A stretch of DNA of 64,000 nt from Jiangella sp. DSM 45060 (GCF_900105175.1 NZ_LT629771.1:248001-312000), one strand, 5' to 3'. Positions 16,999-27,677 are shown, numbered from the stretch's first letter. Numbers and translations: made by a program. The notes: a model not told the origin generated them from the sequence alone.

Positions 16999-17031
16999 CC
17001 CCGGACGGCCCGCCCAGCGGGCCGTTCGGGG
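16999..17031. terminator. intergenic stem-loop after BMP lipoprotein
   Basis: A 14-bp GC-rich stem (one G-U) closes on the loop CCCAG: the left arm begins at 16999 and the right arm ends at 17031. No T-run follows. As it lies between the binding-protein gene and the ATPase, it probably attenuates read-through or protects the upstream mRNA, giving more binding protein than transporter. Confidence 0.65.
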
Positions 17032-17082
17032 TAGCGTCGTGCTCACTTCATCGCTCGCACCACGAGGAGGGCGGTCCGGCCG

Positions 17083-18662
<1,580 letters not shown>

Positions 18663-18666
<4 letters not shown>

Positions 18667-19928
18667 CCGACACCAAGCCACCCGCCGAGGCGCCCGAGCC
18701 GGCCGCGCCCGAGGAGGAGCCGCTCCCGCCGCGGCAGGAGACGTTCTTCCAGCGGTTCATGCGCGAGCTGACCGGCGGCAGCATCCTGGTGACCATCCTG
18801 TCGGTGCTGCTGGCGCTGGTCATCGGGGCCGTGCTGATCGCCGCGTCCGACCCGGACGTCCAGGACCGCGCCGACTACTTCTTCTCCCGGCCCGGCGACA
18901 CCCTCTCGGCCGCGTGGAGCGCCATCAGCGACGCCTACAGCGCGCTGTTCACCGGCTCGATCATCGACATCAACGAGTACACGATCGGGCGGGCGCTGCG
19001 GCCGCTGGCCGAGACCGCGACCAACGCGGCGCCGCTCATCGCCGCCGGTCTCGGCGTCGCGCTGGCGTTCCGGGCCGGCCTGTTCAACATCGGCGCCGAG
19101 GGCCAGATCATCCTGGGCGCCATCCTCGCCGGCTACGTCGGCTTCGGCTGGCACCTGCCGACCGGCCTGCACCTCGTCCTCGGCGTGCTGGCCGGCATCG
19201 CGGGCGGCGCGTTGTGGGCCGGCATCGTCGGCGTGCTGAAGGCGCGCACCGGGGCCCACGAGGTCATCGTCACGATCATGCTCAACTACGTGGCGCGGTT
19301 CCTCATCGCCTACCTGCTCACGACGGCGGCGTTCCAGCGGCCCGGCGCGTCCAACCCCGTCAGCCCTATCGTCGACGGGTCCGCCCAGCTGCCCCGGTTC
19401 TTCGACGACTCCCGGCTGCACCTCGGGTTCGTGCTGGTCATCCTGGCCGCGTTCGGCGTGTGGTGGCTGCTCGAGCGCAGCACGATGGGCTTCGAGTTCC
19501 GCGCCGTCGGGGCCAACCCCAACGCCGCGCGCACCGCCGGCATGTCCGTCAGCCGCACCTACATCTGGGTCATGGTGCTGGCCGGCGGCCTGTCCGGGCT
19601 CGCCGGCGTCATGCAGGTGCTGGGCACCGAGCGGTACCTCACGTCCGGCATCTCGGCCGGCATCGGCTTCGACGCCATCACCGTCGCGCTGCTCGGCCGG
19701 GCCAGTCCGTGGGGGACGGTGGCCGCGGGCCTGCTGTTCGGCGCGCTGCGCGCCGGTGGCGTGCCCATGCAGGCCAGCACCGGCACGCCCATCGACATCA
19801 TCGTCGTCATCCAGTCGCTCATCGTGCTGTTCATCGCGGCGCCGCCGCTGGTCCGGGCCATCTTCCGGGTCCCGGTCCGGTCGGCCGGGCAACCCGTCGC
19901 CGGGCTGCAGAGGGGGTGGGGCGCGTGA
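18663..19928 (+). CDS. nucleoside ABC transporter permease (YufP-like)
   Basis: A 421-residue membrane permease of the BPD_transp_2 family with roughly ten transmembrane helices and a Pro/Glu-rich cytosolic N-terminus (about 30 residues). The family signature NIGAEGQIILGAILAGYVGF is visible, then VGANPNAARTAG and GIGFDAITVALLGRA. It starts GTG at 18663 (GTGA overlap) and its stop overlaps the next permease start, so the ATPase and two permeases form one transcript for nucleoside uptake together with the BMP lipoprotein. Confidence 0.94.
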
Positions 19929-21208
19929 GCGCGCCGACCATGACCGCGCCGGCGGCGCTGTCCGCGGACCTCGCCGTCCGGCCGAGCTGGAAGGCGCCGA
20001 TCGCGTTCGGCCTGCTCGCGCTGGTCGCGCTGATCACCTTCGGCATCCTCGGCGAGTCCGGCCAGACCAGCACGTTCGGCATCTCCACCAGCTCCGACGC
20101 CTGGCAGATCGACCCGCTGGCGCTGTCGTCGCAGCCGGTGGCGCTCGGGCTGTCGCTGGTGTGCGTCGTCGTCGCGGCGTACTCGGCCTGGCTGGTGCGT
20201 TCGGGTCAGGCGGTGCCGACGTGGCTCACCGTTCTCTTCGCGATCGCGTTCGTGCTGGCGTTCCTCGTCTGGGCCGTCGCCGGCGAGCAGATCTCGTTCA
20301 CGTCGCTGCTGCAGGGCGCGCTGGCGCTGTCGGTGCCGTTGGTGTTCGGGGCGCTGTCCGGCGTGCTGTGCGAGCGGGCCGGCGTCATCAACATCGCCAT
20401 CGAGGGCCAGCTGCTGGCCGGTGCGTTCCTGTCCGCCGTCGTCGCCACCCTGACCGGGAGCCTGTACGTCGGCCTCGTCGCGGCGGTCGTGGCCGGGCTG
20501 CTGGTGGCGTTCGTGCTGGCGGTCTTCGCGATCAAGTACATCGTCAACCAGATCATCGTCGGCGTCGTGCTGAACGTGCTCGTGCTCGGCGTGACGAACT
20601 TCCTGTACGGGCAGCTGCTGGCGCCCGAGGCGGGCACGTGGAACAGCCCGGGCACGCTGCCGCGGGTGGAGATCCCGCTGCTCAGCGAGATCCCGGTCAT
20701 CGGGCCGGTGCTGTTCGAGCAGACGATCATCGTCTACGCCATGTACGTCACCGTCGCCCTGGTGCACGTCGCGCTCTTCCGCACCCGCTGGGGCCTGCGC
20801 GTGCGCTCCGTCGGCGAGCACCCGAAGGCCGCCGACACCCTGGGCATCCGCGTCAACACCGTCCGCTTCCGCAACGTCCTCCTCGGCGGCGCGGTGGCCG
20901 GCTTCGGCGGCGCGTTCTTCACCCTCGGCAACGTGGGGGCGTTCTCGCGGGAGATGTCGGCCGGCCAGGGCTTCATCGCGCTGGCGGCGATGATCTTCGG
21001 GCGGTGGAGCCCGCTCGGCGCGCTGGGGGCGGCGCTGCTGTTCGGGTTCGCGAACAACCTGCAGAGCGTGCTCGGCATCATCGGCACGCCGATCCCCAGC
21101 GAGTTCATGCTGATGCTGCCGTACATCCTGACGATCTTCGCGGTCGCCGGGCTGGTCGGCCGGGTCCGGGCGCCGGCCGCCGACGGCGAGCCGTACGTGA
21201 AGTCGTGA
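19925..21208 (+). CDS. nucleoside ABC transporter permease (YufQ-like)
   Basis: A 427-residue permease, partner of the preceding one. Hydrophobic helices run along its length; the family signature INIAIEGQLLAGAFLSAVVA lies near residue 155, with RSVGEHPKAADTLGIRVN and AGQGFIALAAMIFGRWSP later. It begins GTG at 19925 (GTGA with the previous stop) and its own stop overlaps the cytidine deaminase GTG at 21205. The two permeases should form the heterodimeric channel of the nucleoside importer. Confidence 0.94.
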   Translation: MSAPTMTAPAALSADLAVRPSWKAPIAFGLLALVALITFGILGESGQTSTFGISTSSDAWQIDPLALSSQPVALGLSLVCVVVAAYSAWLVRSGQAVPTWLTVLFAIAFVLAFLVWAVAGEQISFTSLLQGALALSVPLVFGALSGVLCERAGVINIAIEGQLLAGAFLSAVVATLTGSLYVGLVAAVVAGLLVAFVLAVFAIKYIVNQIIVGVVLNVLVLGVTNFLYGQLLAPEAGTWNSPGTLPRVEIPLLSEIPVIGPVLFEQTIIVYAMYVTVALVHVALFRTRWGLRVRSVGEHPKAADTLGIRVNTVRFRNVLLGGAVAGFGGAFFTLGNVGAFSREMSAGQGFIALAAMIFGRWSPLGALGAALLFGFANNLQSVLGIIGTPIPSEFMLMLPYILTIFAVAGLVGRVRAPAADGEPYVKS

Positions 21209-21606
21209 CGGCGGTCGACTGGGCCGCACTGCGCGCCGCCGCCGTCGAGGTGGCGGCGCGCGCGTACGCGCCGTACTCCGGCTTCCCCGTCGGCGCGGCA
21301 GCCCTGGTGTCCGACGGCCGGGTGGTCGTCGGCTGCAACGTCGAGAACGCCGCCTACGGCGTGACGCTGTGCGCCGAATGCGGCCTCATCTCCTCGCTGA
21401 TCGCCGGCGGCGGCGGCCGGCTCGTCGCCTTCACCTGCGTCGGCGGCGCCGACCGGCGGCTGACCATGCCGTGCGGGCGCTGCCGGCAACTGCTCTGGGA
21501 GCACGGCGGGGCGTCGCTGCTGGTCGAGACGCCGCTCGGCATCCAGACGATGGACCAGGTGCTGCCGCAGGCCTTCGGGCCCGAACAGCTGCCGCCGCAC
21601 CCCTAG
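21205..21606 (+). CDS. cdd: cytidine deaminase
   Basis: A 133-residue homotetrameric-type cytidine deaminase. Zinc-site motifs CAECG (with the catalytic glutamate) and MPCGRCRQ are intact, as is AYAPYSGFPVGAA for substrate binding. It converts (deoxy)cytidine to (deoxy)uridine. GTG at 21205 gives MTAVDWAALR and overlaps the permease stop by four bases, tying deamination to nucleoside import. It is the last gene of the transporter operon before the 21.6-22.3 kb repeat block. Confidence 0.96.
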   Translation: MTAVDWAALRAAAVEVAARAYAPYSGFPVGAAALVSDGRVVVGCNVENAAYGVTLCAECGLISSLIAGGGGRLVAFTCVGGADRRLTMPCGRCRQLLWEHGGASLLVETPLGIQTMDQVLPQAFGPEQLPPHP

Positions 21607-21660
21607 CTCGCTGGCCCGCTCCGGCGTTGTACCCGGCGACTCCGGGTCGACTCGGCGGCG

Positions 21661-22260
21661 AGTGTCGGTGCCCGCCCGTAGGGTGGGAAGCCCTCCCAGC
21701 CGGGCGGGGTCCGTACTCGTCCGTTCGATGTGCGCGACACCTTCCGGCCAGCCCGCCGCTCCTGGCCGGTCGCCGTCGCGGTCCTCCACCCGGCCGCCAC
21801 CCCCGGCCGCCGCCCCGCCTCCGTCCGTCCGCGCCCGGCCCGCTGTGCCGCGTCGGCGGCGAGTGTCGGTGCCCGCCCGTAGGGTGGGAAGCCCTCCCAG
21901 CCGGGCGGGGTCCGTACTCGAGCGTTCGATGTGCGCGACACCTTCCGGCGAGCCCGCCGCTCCTGGCCGGTCGCCGTCGCGGTCCTCCACCCGGCCGCCA
22001 CCCCCGGCCGCCGCCCCGCCTTCCGTCCGTGCCCGGCCCGCCGCTCCTGGCCGGTCGCCGTCGCGGCGACTCCAGGCCAGCCCGCCGCTCCTGGCCGGTC
22101 GCCGTCGCGGTCCTCCACCCGGCCGCCACCCCCGGCCGCCACCCCCGGCCGCCACCGCGCCTTCCGTCCGTCCTCGCCCGGCCCGCTGTGCCGCGCCGGC
22201 GGCGAGTGTCGGTGCCCGCCCGTAGGGTGGGAAGCCCTCCCGGCCGGGCGGGGTCCGTAC
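21661..22260. repeat. long tandem array containing three dispersed-element copies
   Basis: A 56-bp element (core GTGTCGGTGCCCGCCCG, then TAGGGTGGG, ending GGGCGGGGTCCGTAC) starts at 21661, 21862 and 22205. Sequence beyond it is also shared, giving segments of 201 and 343 bases; the second holds an extra local expansion of a piece with GCTCCTGGCCGGTCGCC. The array fills the gap between cdd and the protease gene (21607-22324). Relatives occur once each at 27196, 31384 and 63621. No coding gene is supported here. Confidence 0.9.
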
Positions 22261-22324
22261 TCGAGCGTTCGATGTGCGCGGCGCCTCCCGGCGGGGTGTC
22301 CGCCTCCGTCCCCCGGGAGTCGCC

Positions 22325-23266
22325 ATGGAGTTGCTGACCGCGCGTGAGATCAAGGCCGAACTCCGGCGGCGAACGGTGGCGCTCGCCGCGCCGCCGCGGC
22401 CGCACACGCCCACCGGCGGCGTGGCTGTCGGCGTGTGCGTCGTCGGGCCCGCGACGTACGGCGTGGCGGTGCGCATGTTCGGGCCGTCCGAGCTGGCCGA
22501 CGAGGTCGCGGCGGCCGGCCGCGCGCTGGCCGGCGACCAGTGCGACGTCCGCGACGTCGGGGTGGTGCGCGCGTCCCAGTGGGACCCTGCCGAGCTGCGG
22601 AAACGCCAGCGGCCGCTGCGTCCCGGCCTGTCCGTCTCGCACGCCGACGTCACGGCGGGCACCATTGGCGCGTTCGTCGTCGACGGGTCCGGCGCTGTGC
22701 TGGCGCTGTCGAACAACCACGTGCTCGCCGACTCCGGGCGCGGCGCCGCCGGCGACGTCGTCATGCAGCCGGGGGTGGCCGACGGCGGCAGCGCGGCCGC
22801 CGACCGCATCGGCATCCTCGACGGCGTCGTCGCGCTCGATCCCGTCGCGCCGAACCTCGTCGACGCCGCCACCGCGCGCCTCGACGACGTCGAGGTGTCC
22901 GCGCAGTACCCGGCCGGGTCGCTGGCCGGCTGGGTCGCCGTCACCGACGACGTCGAGGTCGAGAAGGCCGGCCGCACCACCGGGGTCACCAGGGGACGGG
23001 TCAGCGCCATCGAGATCGACGGCATCAGCGTCCAGTACCCCACCGGCGTCATCGACTTCGACGACCAGATCGAGGTCACCGGCGGCGGCCCCGAAGGCTT
23101 CTCCTCCGGCGGCGACAGCGGGTCGCTGGTCTACCGGCCCGACACCCGCGAGGCGGTCGGCCTGCTGTTCGCCGGCAGCGACACCGGCGGGCCCGACGGC
23201 CAGGGCCTCACCTACTGCAACCCCATCGGCGCCGTCCTCGACCGCCTCGGCGTCCGGCTCGTCTAG
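22325..23266 (+). CDS. trypsin-like serine protease, cytosolic
   Basis: A 313-residue chymotrypsin-fold protease. The His site is NNHVLAD, and the nucleophile site is GGDSGSLVY; an Asp lies between (candidate in AATARLDDVEV). There is no signal peptide or transmembrane segment, so it is likely intracellular or released otherwise, an uncommon setting for this fold. The start ATG at 22325 (MELLTAREIKAELRR) comes just after the repeat block. Its 3' end overlaps the convergent MDMPI-type gene by four bases. Confidence 0.85.
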   Translation: MELLTAREIKAELRRRTVALAAPPRPHTPTGGVAVGVCVVGPATYGVAVRMFGPSELADEVAAAGRALAGDQCDVRDVGVVRASQWDPAELRKRQRPLRPGLSVSHADVTAGTIGAFVVDGSGAVLALSNNHVLADSGRGAAGDVVMQPGVADGGSAAADRIGILDGVVALDPVAPNLVDAATARLDDVEVSAQYPAGSLAGWVAVTDDVEVEKAGRTTGVTRGRVSAIEIDGISVQYPTGVIDFDDQIEVTGGGPEGFSSGGDSGSLVYRPDTREAVGLLFAGSDTGGPDGQGLTYCNPIGAVLDRLGVRLV

Positions 23267-23898
23267 ATAGCAGTGATGTCCGACGGCGCGCGCTCGGCCC
23301 GGGCGAGCGCCCGCAACACCGCCGGCGCACCGTGCTTGCGCGCCGACAGCGCCGTGAGCAGCGCGAACACCGGCGTCAGCGCGGCGTCGGGCAGCTCCGG
23401 GGTGTCGACGCCGACGCTGACGGCGAGGTCGTCGTCGTGGACGGCGATCTCCAGCAGCCGCGTCGTCAGGTAGTCGTCGAGGGTCAGCGACCAGCGGCCG
23501 GTCAGGTGGACGAGCCGCCCGGCCGGCTCCGCCGACAACGCCGCCCGAAGCGTGGCCAGCGCGGCCGCCGTCCGCTCCACCAGCGCCTCGGGGCCGTCGG
23601 CGGCGTTGGCGTCGCCGCCCGCGCGGATGGCGACGTTCGTCGCGGCGTCGACCCCGGTGCCGATCCAGGTGGCCCGGGTGTAGTGGTGGATCAGCGCCGC
23701 CGGCTCGTCGTCCGGCACCGGTGCGGCCAGCACGTCCGGCACCGCCAGAACCTGCCCGGCGAGGTGCCCGGCCAACCCGCCGACGGTGAACGCCTCGAGT
23801 GCGCTCGACTCGTCCCAGCGCGCAGCGACCGCAGGGTCGCCGAGCAGCTTGAGCGCCGCGCCCGCCGCGTCGAGATAGGCCTGCCGCACCGTCGTCAT
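23263..23898 (-). CDS. mycothiol-dependent maleylpyruvate isomerase-fold (MDMPI_N/DinB-like) protein
   Basis: A 211-residue four-helix protein of the MDMPI_N type. ALEAFTVGGLAGHLAGQVL carries the metal-binding histidine of the first helix, and LLEIAVHDDDLAVSVG carries the second; a DinB-like metal site is therefore expected. The family uses mycothiol or metal for small-molecule transformations, but the substrate cannot be told. The stop overlaps the protease end by four bases; the start ATG is at 23898, divergent from thymidine phosphorylase. Confidence 0.82.
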   Translation of the reverse strand: MTTVRQAYLDAAGAALKLLGDPAVAARWDESSALEAFTVGGLAGHLAGQVLAVPDVLAAPVPDDEPAALIHHYTRATWIGTGVDAATNVAIRAGGDANAADGPEALVERTAAALATLRAALSAEPAGRLVHLTGRWSLTLDDYLTTRLLEIAVHDDDLAVSVGVDTPELPDAALTPVFALLTALSARKHGAPAVLRALARAERAPSDITAI

Positions 23899-23940
23899 GC
23901 CGCCAGCCTACGGGCGGGCCGGAGGTGCGATGATCCCACC

Positions 23941-25239
23941 ATGGCAGCACCCGAACCCTTCGACGCCGTCGACGTCATCCGGACCAAGCGCGACCGCGGC
24001 GAGCTGTCCGACGGGCAGATCGACTGGGTCGTCGACGCGTACACGCGCGGCGTCGTGGCCGATGAGCAGATGTCGGCGCTGGCGATGGCGATCCTGCTCA
24101 ACGGCATGGCCCGGCGCGAGATCTCCCGCTGGACCGACGCGATGATCCGCACCGGCCGGCGCATGGACTGGTCCGCCGTCGAGCGGCGCACCACCGACAA
24201 GCACTCCACCGGCGGCGTCGGCGACAAGATCACGCTCCCGCTGGCGCCGACGGTGGCCGCGTGCGGCGCCGCCGTCCCGCAGCTGTCCGGCCGCGGCCTC
24301 GGCCACACCGGCGGCACGCTGGACAAGCTGGAGTCGATCCCGGGCTGGCGGGCGTCGCTGTCGGCGTCGGAGATGCTGGACGTGCTGCGGTCGACCGGCG
24401 CGGTGGTCTGCGCCGCCGGCGACGACCTCGCGCCGGCGGACAAGAAGCTGTACGCGCTGCGCGACGTCACCGGCACCGTCGAGGCGATCCCGCTGATCGC
24501 GTCGTCGATCATGAGCAAGAAGATCGCCGAGGGCACCGGCGCGCTCGTCCTCGACGTCAAGGTCGGGTCCGGCGCGTTCATGAAGGACGTCGCGTCGGCG
24601 CGCGAGCTGGCGTCGACCATGGTCGCGCTGGGCTCCGACGCCGGCGTGCGCACCGTCGCGCTGCTCACCAACATGGAGACGCCGCTCGGGCTGACGGCGG
24701 GCAACGCGCTGGAGGTGCGCGAGTCGGTCGAGGTGCTCGACGGCGGCGGCCCCGGCGACGTCGTCGAGCTGACCGTCACGCTGGCCCGCGAGATGCTGGC
24801 CGCGGCGGGGCTGACCGGCGGCAAGGACCCGGCCGACGCGCTGACGGACGGGTCGGCGATGGACGTGTGGCGGCGGATGATCTCCGCCCAGGGCGGCGAC
24901 CCGGCCGCGCCGCTGCCGGTCGCGCGCGAGACGCACACCGTCCTCGCCCCCGCGTCCGGTGTCCTGACCGAGCTGGACGCCTACCAGGTGGGCGTCGCCG
25001 CGTGGCGGCTCGGTGCCGGGCGGGCGCGCAAGGACGAGTCCGTCCAGGCCGCCGCCGGTGTCGAGCTGCACGCCAAGCCCGGCGCCGTCGTCCGGGCCGG
25101 CGAGCCGCTGCTGACGCTGCACACCGACGAGCCGGCCCGGTTCGACCGCGCGCTCGCGGCGCTGGAGGGCGGCTACGTCATCGCGCCGGAGGGCAGCCGG
25201 CCCGATCTGCCGCCGCTGGTCATCGACCGCATCGGCTGA
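23941..25239 (+). CDS. deoA: thymidine phosphorylase (pyrimidine-nucleoside phosphorylase)
   Basis: A 432-residue NP-II phosphorylase. The phosphate/nucleoside motif TDKHSTGGVGDKITLP is intact, as is GLGHTGGTLDKLESIPG, with the C-terminal PYNP domain (AWRLGAGRARKDESVQ). It splits thymidine or uridine into base and (deoxy)ribose-1-phosphate, downstream of the nucleoside importer and cytidine deaminase (2.3 kb away, across the repeat array). GGAGG (23921) is 15 bases before the ATG, a wide spacing, so leaderless or weak initiation is possible. Confidence 0.95.
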   Translation: MAAPEPFDAVDVIRTKRDRGELSDGQIDWVVDAYTRGVVADEQMSALAMAILLNGMARREISRWTDAMIRTGRRMDWSAVERRTTDKHSTGGVGDKITLPLAPTVAACGAAVPQLSGRGLGHTGGTLDKLESIPGWRASLSASEMLDVLRSTGAVVCAAGDDLAPADKKLYALRDVTGTVEAIPLIASSIMSKKIAEGTGALVLDVKVGSGAFMKDVASARELASTMVALGSDAGVRTVALLTNMETPLGLTAGNALEVRESVEVLDGGGPGDVVELTVTLAREMLAAAGLTGGKDPADALTDGSAMDVWRRMISAQGGDPAAPLPVARETHTVLAPASGVLTELDAYQVGVAAWRLGAGRARKDESVQAAAGVELHAKPGAVVRAGEPLLTLHTDEPARFDRALAALEGGYVIAPEGSRPDLPPLVIDRIG

Positions 25240-25258
25240 CCGGTCTACGCTCGGCGCC

Positions 25259-25612
25259 ATGGTGAGACTGATCGACGCGCCGGCCCGCATCCCGGTGCCC
25301 GGCGGCAAGGTCATCGACGAGTACGTCGGCCGCGTCGCGACCCAGAACGGCGCGGTCTCGGTGGCCCGCATGCAGGCGCCGCCCGGCTGGGACGAGCCGG
25401 CGCAGACGCCGGAGTTCGACGAGATCACGCTCGTCCTCAGCGGCAGCGTCGTCGTCGAGCACGACGGCGGCAGCGTGGAGGTCGCGGCCGGGCAGGCGCT
25501 GTTCACCGCGGCAGGCGAGCGCGTCCGTTACACCGCCGGCCCGTCCGGCGCCGAGTACGTCGCCGTCTGCCTGCCCGCGTTCGCGCCCGACCTGGCCGGT
25601 CGCGAGGACTGA
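25259..25612 (+). CDS. small cupin-domain protein
   Basis: A 117-residue single-domain cupin: the motif GSVVVEHDGGSVEVAAGQALF and the surrounding PGWDEPAQTPEFDEITLVLSG cover cupin motif 2 and the first strand. Metal-binding histidines are few, so it may be a non-canonical cupin. It begins 19 bases after deoA and probably shares its transcript, suggesting a role in sugar or nucleoside metabolism; that is inference from position only. Confidence 0.75.
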   Translation: MVRLIDAPARIPVPGGKVIDEYVGRVATQNGAVSVARMQAPPGWDEPAQTPEFDEITLVLSGSVVVEHDGGSVEVAAGQALFTAAGERVRYTAGPSGAEYVAVCLPAFAPDLAGRED

Positions 25613-25627
25613 GCCGGCGGGCTCCAG

Positions 25628-25644
25628 CTGTACCAGTACGGTTG
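25628..25644. promoter_or_regulatory. candidate MocR operator at its own gene
   Basis: CTGTACCAGTACGGTTG ends four bases before the ATG at 25649. Apart from the two central bases it equals the site at 28394-28410 (15 of 17 identical). It contains GTAC repeats with a central CCAG. Overlap with the start suggests autoregulation of the MocR-type gene. Confidence 0.6.
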
Positions 25645-25648
25645 GCGG

Positions 25649-26980
25649 ATGGTGCCCGAACAGTTGATCGCCGGCCGTACGTCGCGGGCCATCGCCGACA
25701 GCGTCGAGGCGGCGGTCGAGGCCGGGCAGCTGGCCGAGTCCGAGCCGCTGCCGTCGGTGCGCGGCCTCGCGGCGCGCCTCGGCGTCAGCCCGACGACGGT
25801 CGCCGCGGCCTACCGTGACCTGCGGCTGCGCGGCGTCGTCACCAGCGAGGCCGGTCGCGTCACGCGGGTCGGCGTCCGGCCGGTCAGCCGGGCCCAGCAG
25901 TACGGTTCGGTCGGGCCCGGTGTCCGCGACCTCAGCGACGGCAACCCGGACCCCGAGATGCTGCCCGACATCGCCGCCATGCTGCGCCGGATGGAGCTGC
26001 CGCGGTTCCTGTACGGCGCGCCGGCGGTGCTGCCGGAGCTGGCCGAGATCGGCCAGGCCCAGTTCGCCGATCTCCCTGCCGTGTTGCGCACCAACGCCGG
26101 GCCGCTCGCCGTCGTCGGCGGTGCGATGGACGGCGTCGAGCGGGTGCTCGCGGCCCGGGCGCGGCCCAACGACCGGGTCGCCGTCGAGGATCCCGGCTAT
26201 CCCGGCGTGCTGGAGCTGGTCCGGTCGATGGGCATGGTCCCGGTGGGCGTCGCGCTCGACGAGGACGGGCCGGTGCCGTCGTCGCTGGCGTCGGCGCTGG
26301 CCGGCGGGGTCGTCGCGTTCGTCGTCACGCCGCGGGCGCAGAACCCGACCGGCGCCGCCGTCGGACCCGACCGGGCGCGGGACCTGCGCAACGTCCTCTA
26401 CGACCATCCGGACGTCGTCGTGATCGAGGACGACCACGCGTCGCTGATCGCCGGCGCCCCGCACGTCTCCATCTGCACGGGCCGCCCGTCGTGGGCGGTC
26501 GTGCGGACCACCAGCAAGGTGCTCGGGCCGGACCTGCGCACCGGGTTCCTGCTCGCCGACCCGCGCACCGCCCGCCGAGTGGCGGAGCGGCAGCTGGTCG
26601 GCGCTGGCTGGGTGAGTCACGTGCTGCAGCACCTGGTGGTGCGGCTGTGGTCCGACGACGACATCAGCACCGGCATGCGCCTGGCCGCCGACGTCTACGG
26701 CGCGCGGCGGCGGGCGCTGCTCAACGGCCTGGCCGAGCGGGGTGTGGCGGCGCGCGGGCGGTCGGGCCTGAACGTGTGGGTGCCGGTGCCGCACGAGGTC
26801 CCCGTCGTGCAGGCGCTGCAGAGCCGCGGGTGGGCGGTCCGGGCCGGCGAGCCGCACCGCATGCACAGCGAGCCGTTCATCCGCATCACCACGTCGACCC
26901 TCGCCGCCGGCGACGCGGACCGCCTCGCCGCCGACGTCGCCGCGGTGCTCGGCCGGTCGCAGCGGACGCGGCTGGCCTGA
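25649..26980 (+). CDS. MocR-type GntR regulator with aminotransferase domain
   Basis: A 443-residue protein: a GntR winged HTH (residues ~10-70, SRAIADSVEAAVEAGQLAES, then SVRGLAARLGVSPTTVAAAYRDL) fused to a fold-type-I PLP aminotransferase-like domain (RLAxxNPTGAAVGPDRARDL, and TTSKVLGPDLRTGF with the PLP lysine). MocR proteins sense PLP-linked or amine effectors and bind direct or inverted repeats. The same 17-bp motif precedes this gene (25628) and the PaiB-like gene (28394). It is followed by a G-rich degenerate repeat tract. Confidence 0.93.
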   Translation: MVPEQLIAGRTSRAIADSVEAAVEAGQLAESEPLPSVRGLAARLGVSPTTVAAAYRDLRLRGVVTSEAGRVTRVGVRPVSRAQQYGSVGPGVRDLSDGNPDPEMLPDIAAMLRRMELPRFLYGAPAVLPELAEIGQAQFADLPAVLRTNAGPLAVVGGAMDGVERVLAARARPNDRVAVEDPGYPGVLELVRSMGMVPVGVALDEDGPVPSSLASALAGGVVAFVVTPRAQNPTGAAVGPDRARDLRNVLYDHPDVVVIEDDHASLIAGAPHVSICTGRPSWAVVRTTSKVLGPDLRTGFLLADPRTARRVAERQLVGAGWVSHVLQHLVVRLWSDDDISTGMRLAADVYGARRRALLNGLAERGVAARGRSGLNVWVPVPHEVPVVQALQSRGWAVRAGEPHRMHSEPFIRITTSTLAAGDADRLAADVAAVLGRSQRTRLA

Positions 26981-26981
26981 G

Positions 26982-27115
26982 CGGGGGTGTGGTTGGCCCG
27001 GACGGGCGTGGTTGACCGGGACGGGTGTGGTCGGGGCGGGGCGGACGCGGCTGGCCTGGGCGGGTGTGGTTGGGACGGGGCTGGCCTGGCAGGGCGTGGT
27101 TGGTTTGGGCGGCTG
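26982..27115. repeat. degenerate G-rich repeats after MocR gene
   Basis: About five imperfect copies of GGGYGTGGTYG (for example GGGTGTGGTTGG, GGGCGTGGTTGA) follow the MocR stop. An 18-base piece at the gene's own 3' end (GCGGACGCGGCTGGCCTG, 26962) recurs at 27041, so the coding end was copied into the array. The + strand is G-rich and could form quadruplex-like structures. Confidence 0.6.
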
Positions 27116-27195
27116 GAGTTGGGGCGGGGACGCGGCCGGATCCTTCTGCGCCGAACCGTTTGCCAGCCGGCGGCGGTAGGTCGCGTCGAACTCGC

Positions 27196-27252
27196 GGTAG
27201 GTATGACCCGCCCCTCTAGGGAGGGGGCCCACCCTACGGGCGGGCACTGACA
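27196..27252. repeat. dispersed ~57-bp GC-rich element (copy at 27.2 kb)
   Basis: The copy reads GGTAGGTATGACCCGCCCCT at its left end and ends GGGCGGGCACTGACA. It differs from the copy at 31384 by only two bases over about 57, and is the inverse of those at 21661, 21862 and 22205. Nested palindromic arms (CCCGCCC with GGGCGGG) suggest a hairpin. It is followed 40 bases later by a 31-bp tandem array. Confidence 0.85.
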
Positions 27253-27292
27253 CTGTCCGCGGTCGCATCGCTGCGGCCCCGGCCTCGCGGGC

Positions 27293-27602
27293 GCTACGGC
27301 ACGGACGTCCTGCGCTCGCGGGTGCTACGGCGCGGACGTCCTGGGCTCGCGGGTGCTACGGCGCGGACGTCCTGGGCTCGCGGGTGCTACGGCGCGGACG
27401 TCCTGGGCTCGCGGGTGCTACGGCGCGGACGTCCTGGGCTCGCGGGTGCTACGGCGCGGACGTCCTGGGCTCGCGGGTGCTACGGCGCGGACGTCCTGGG
27501 CTCGCGGGTGCTACGGCGCGGACGTCCTGGGCTCGCGGGTGCTACGGCGCGGACGTCCTGGGCTCGCGGGTGCTACGGCGCGGACGTCCTGCGCTCGCGG
27601 GC
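27293..27602. repeat. 31-bp tandem array, ten units
   Basis: Ten head-to-tail copies of a 31-bp unit beginning GCTACGGCGCGGACGTCCTG, at 27293 + 31n. Interior units are identical; the first has CACGG and TGCGCT variants and the last ends TGCGCT. Because 31 is not a multiple of 3, all three frames stay open and give overlapping spurious reading frames. There are no spacers, so this is a minisatellite (VNTR) and not a CRISPR. It ends about 75 bases before the PaiB-like gene's stop. Confidence 0.95.
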
Positions 27603-27677
27603 CGTGTGCGCCTGGGCGTCGGGGGCACGTGGTCGAGGCAGGGGGTCCTGCGCTCATGGGCGTCGTGGGTCGCGGCG

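Noticed and set aside
23908-23920. Seventh copy of the dispersed element (CCTACGGGCGGG)
   Set aside because: Only about 13 bases match, and the flanks do not extend the similarity.
27293-27602. CRISPR array
   Set aside because: The units are contiguous with no spacers and no cas genes in the window.
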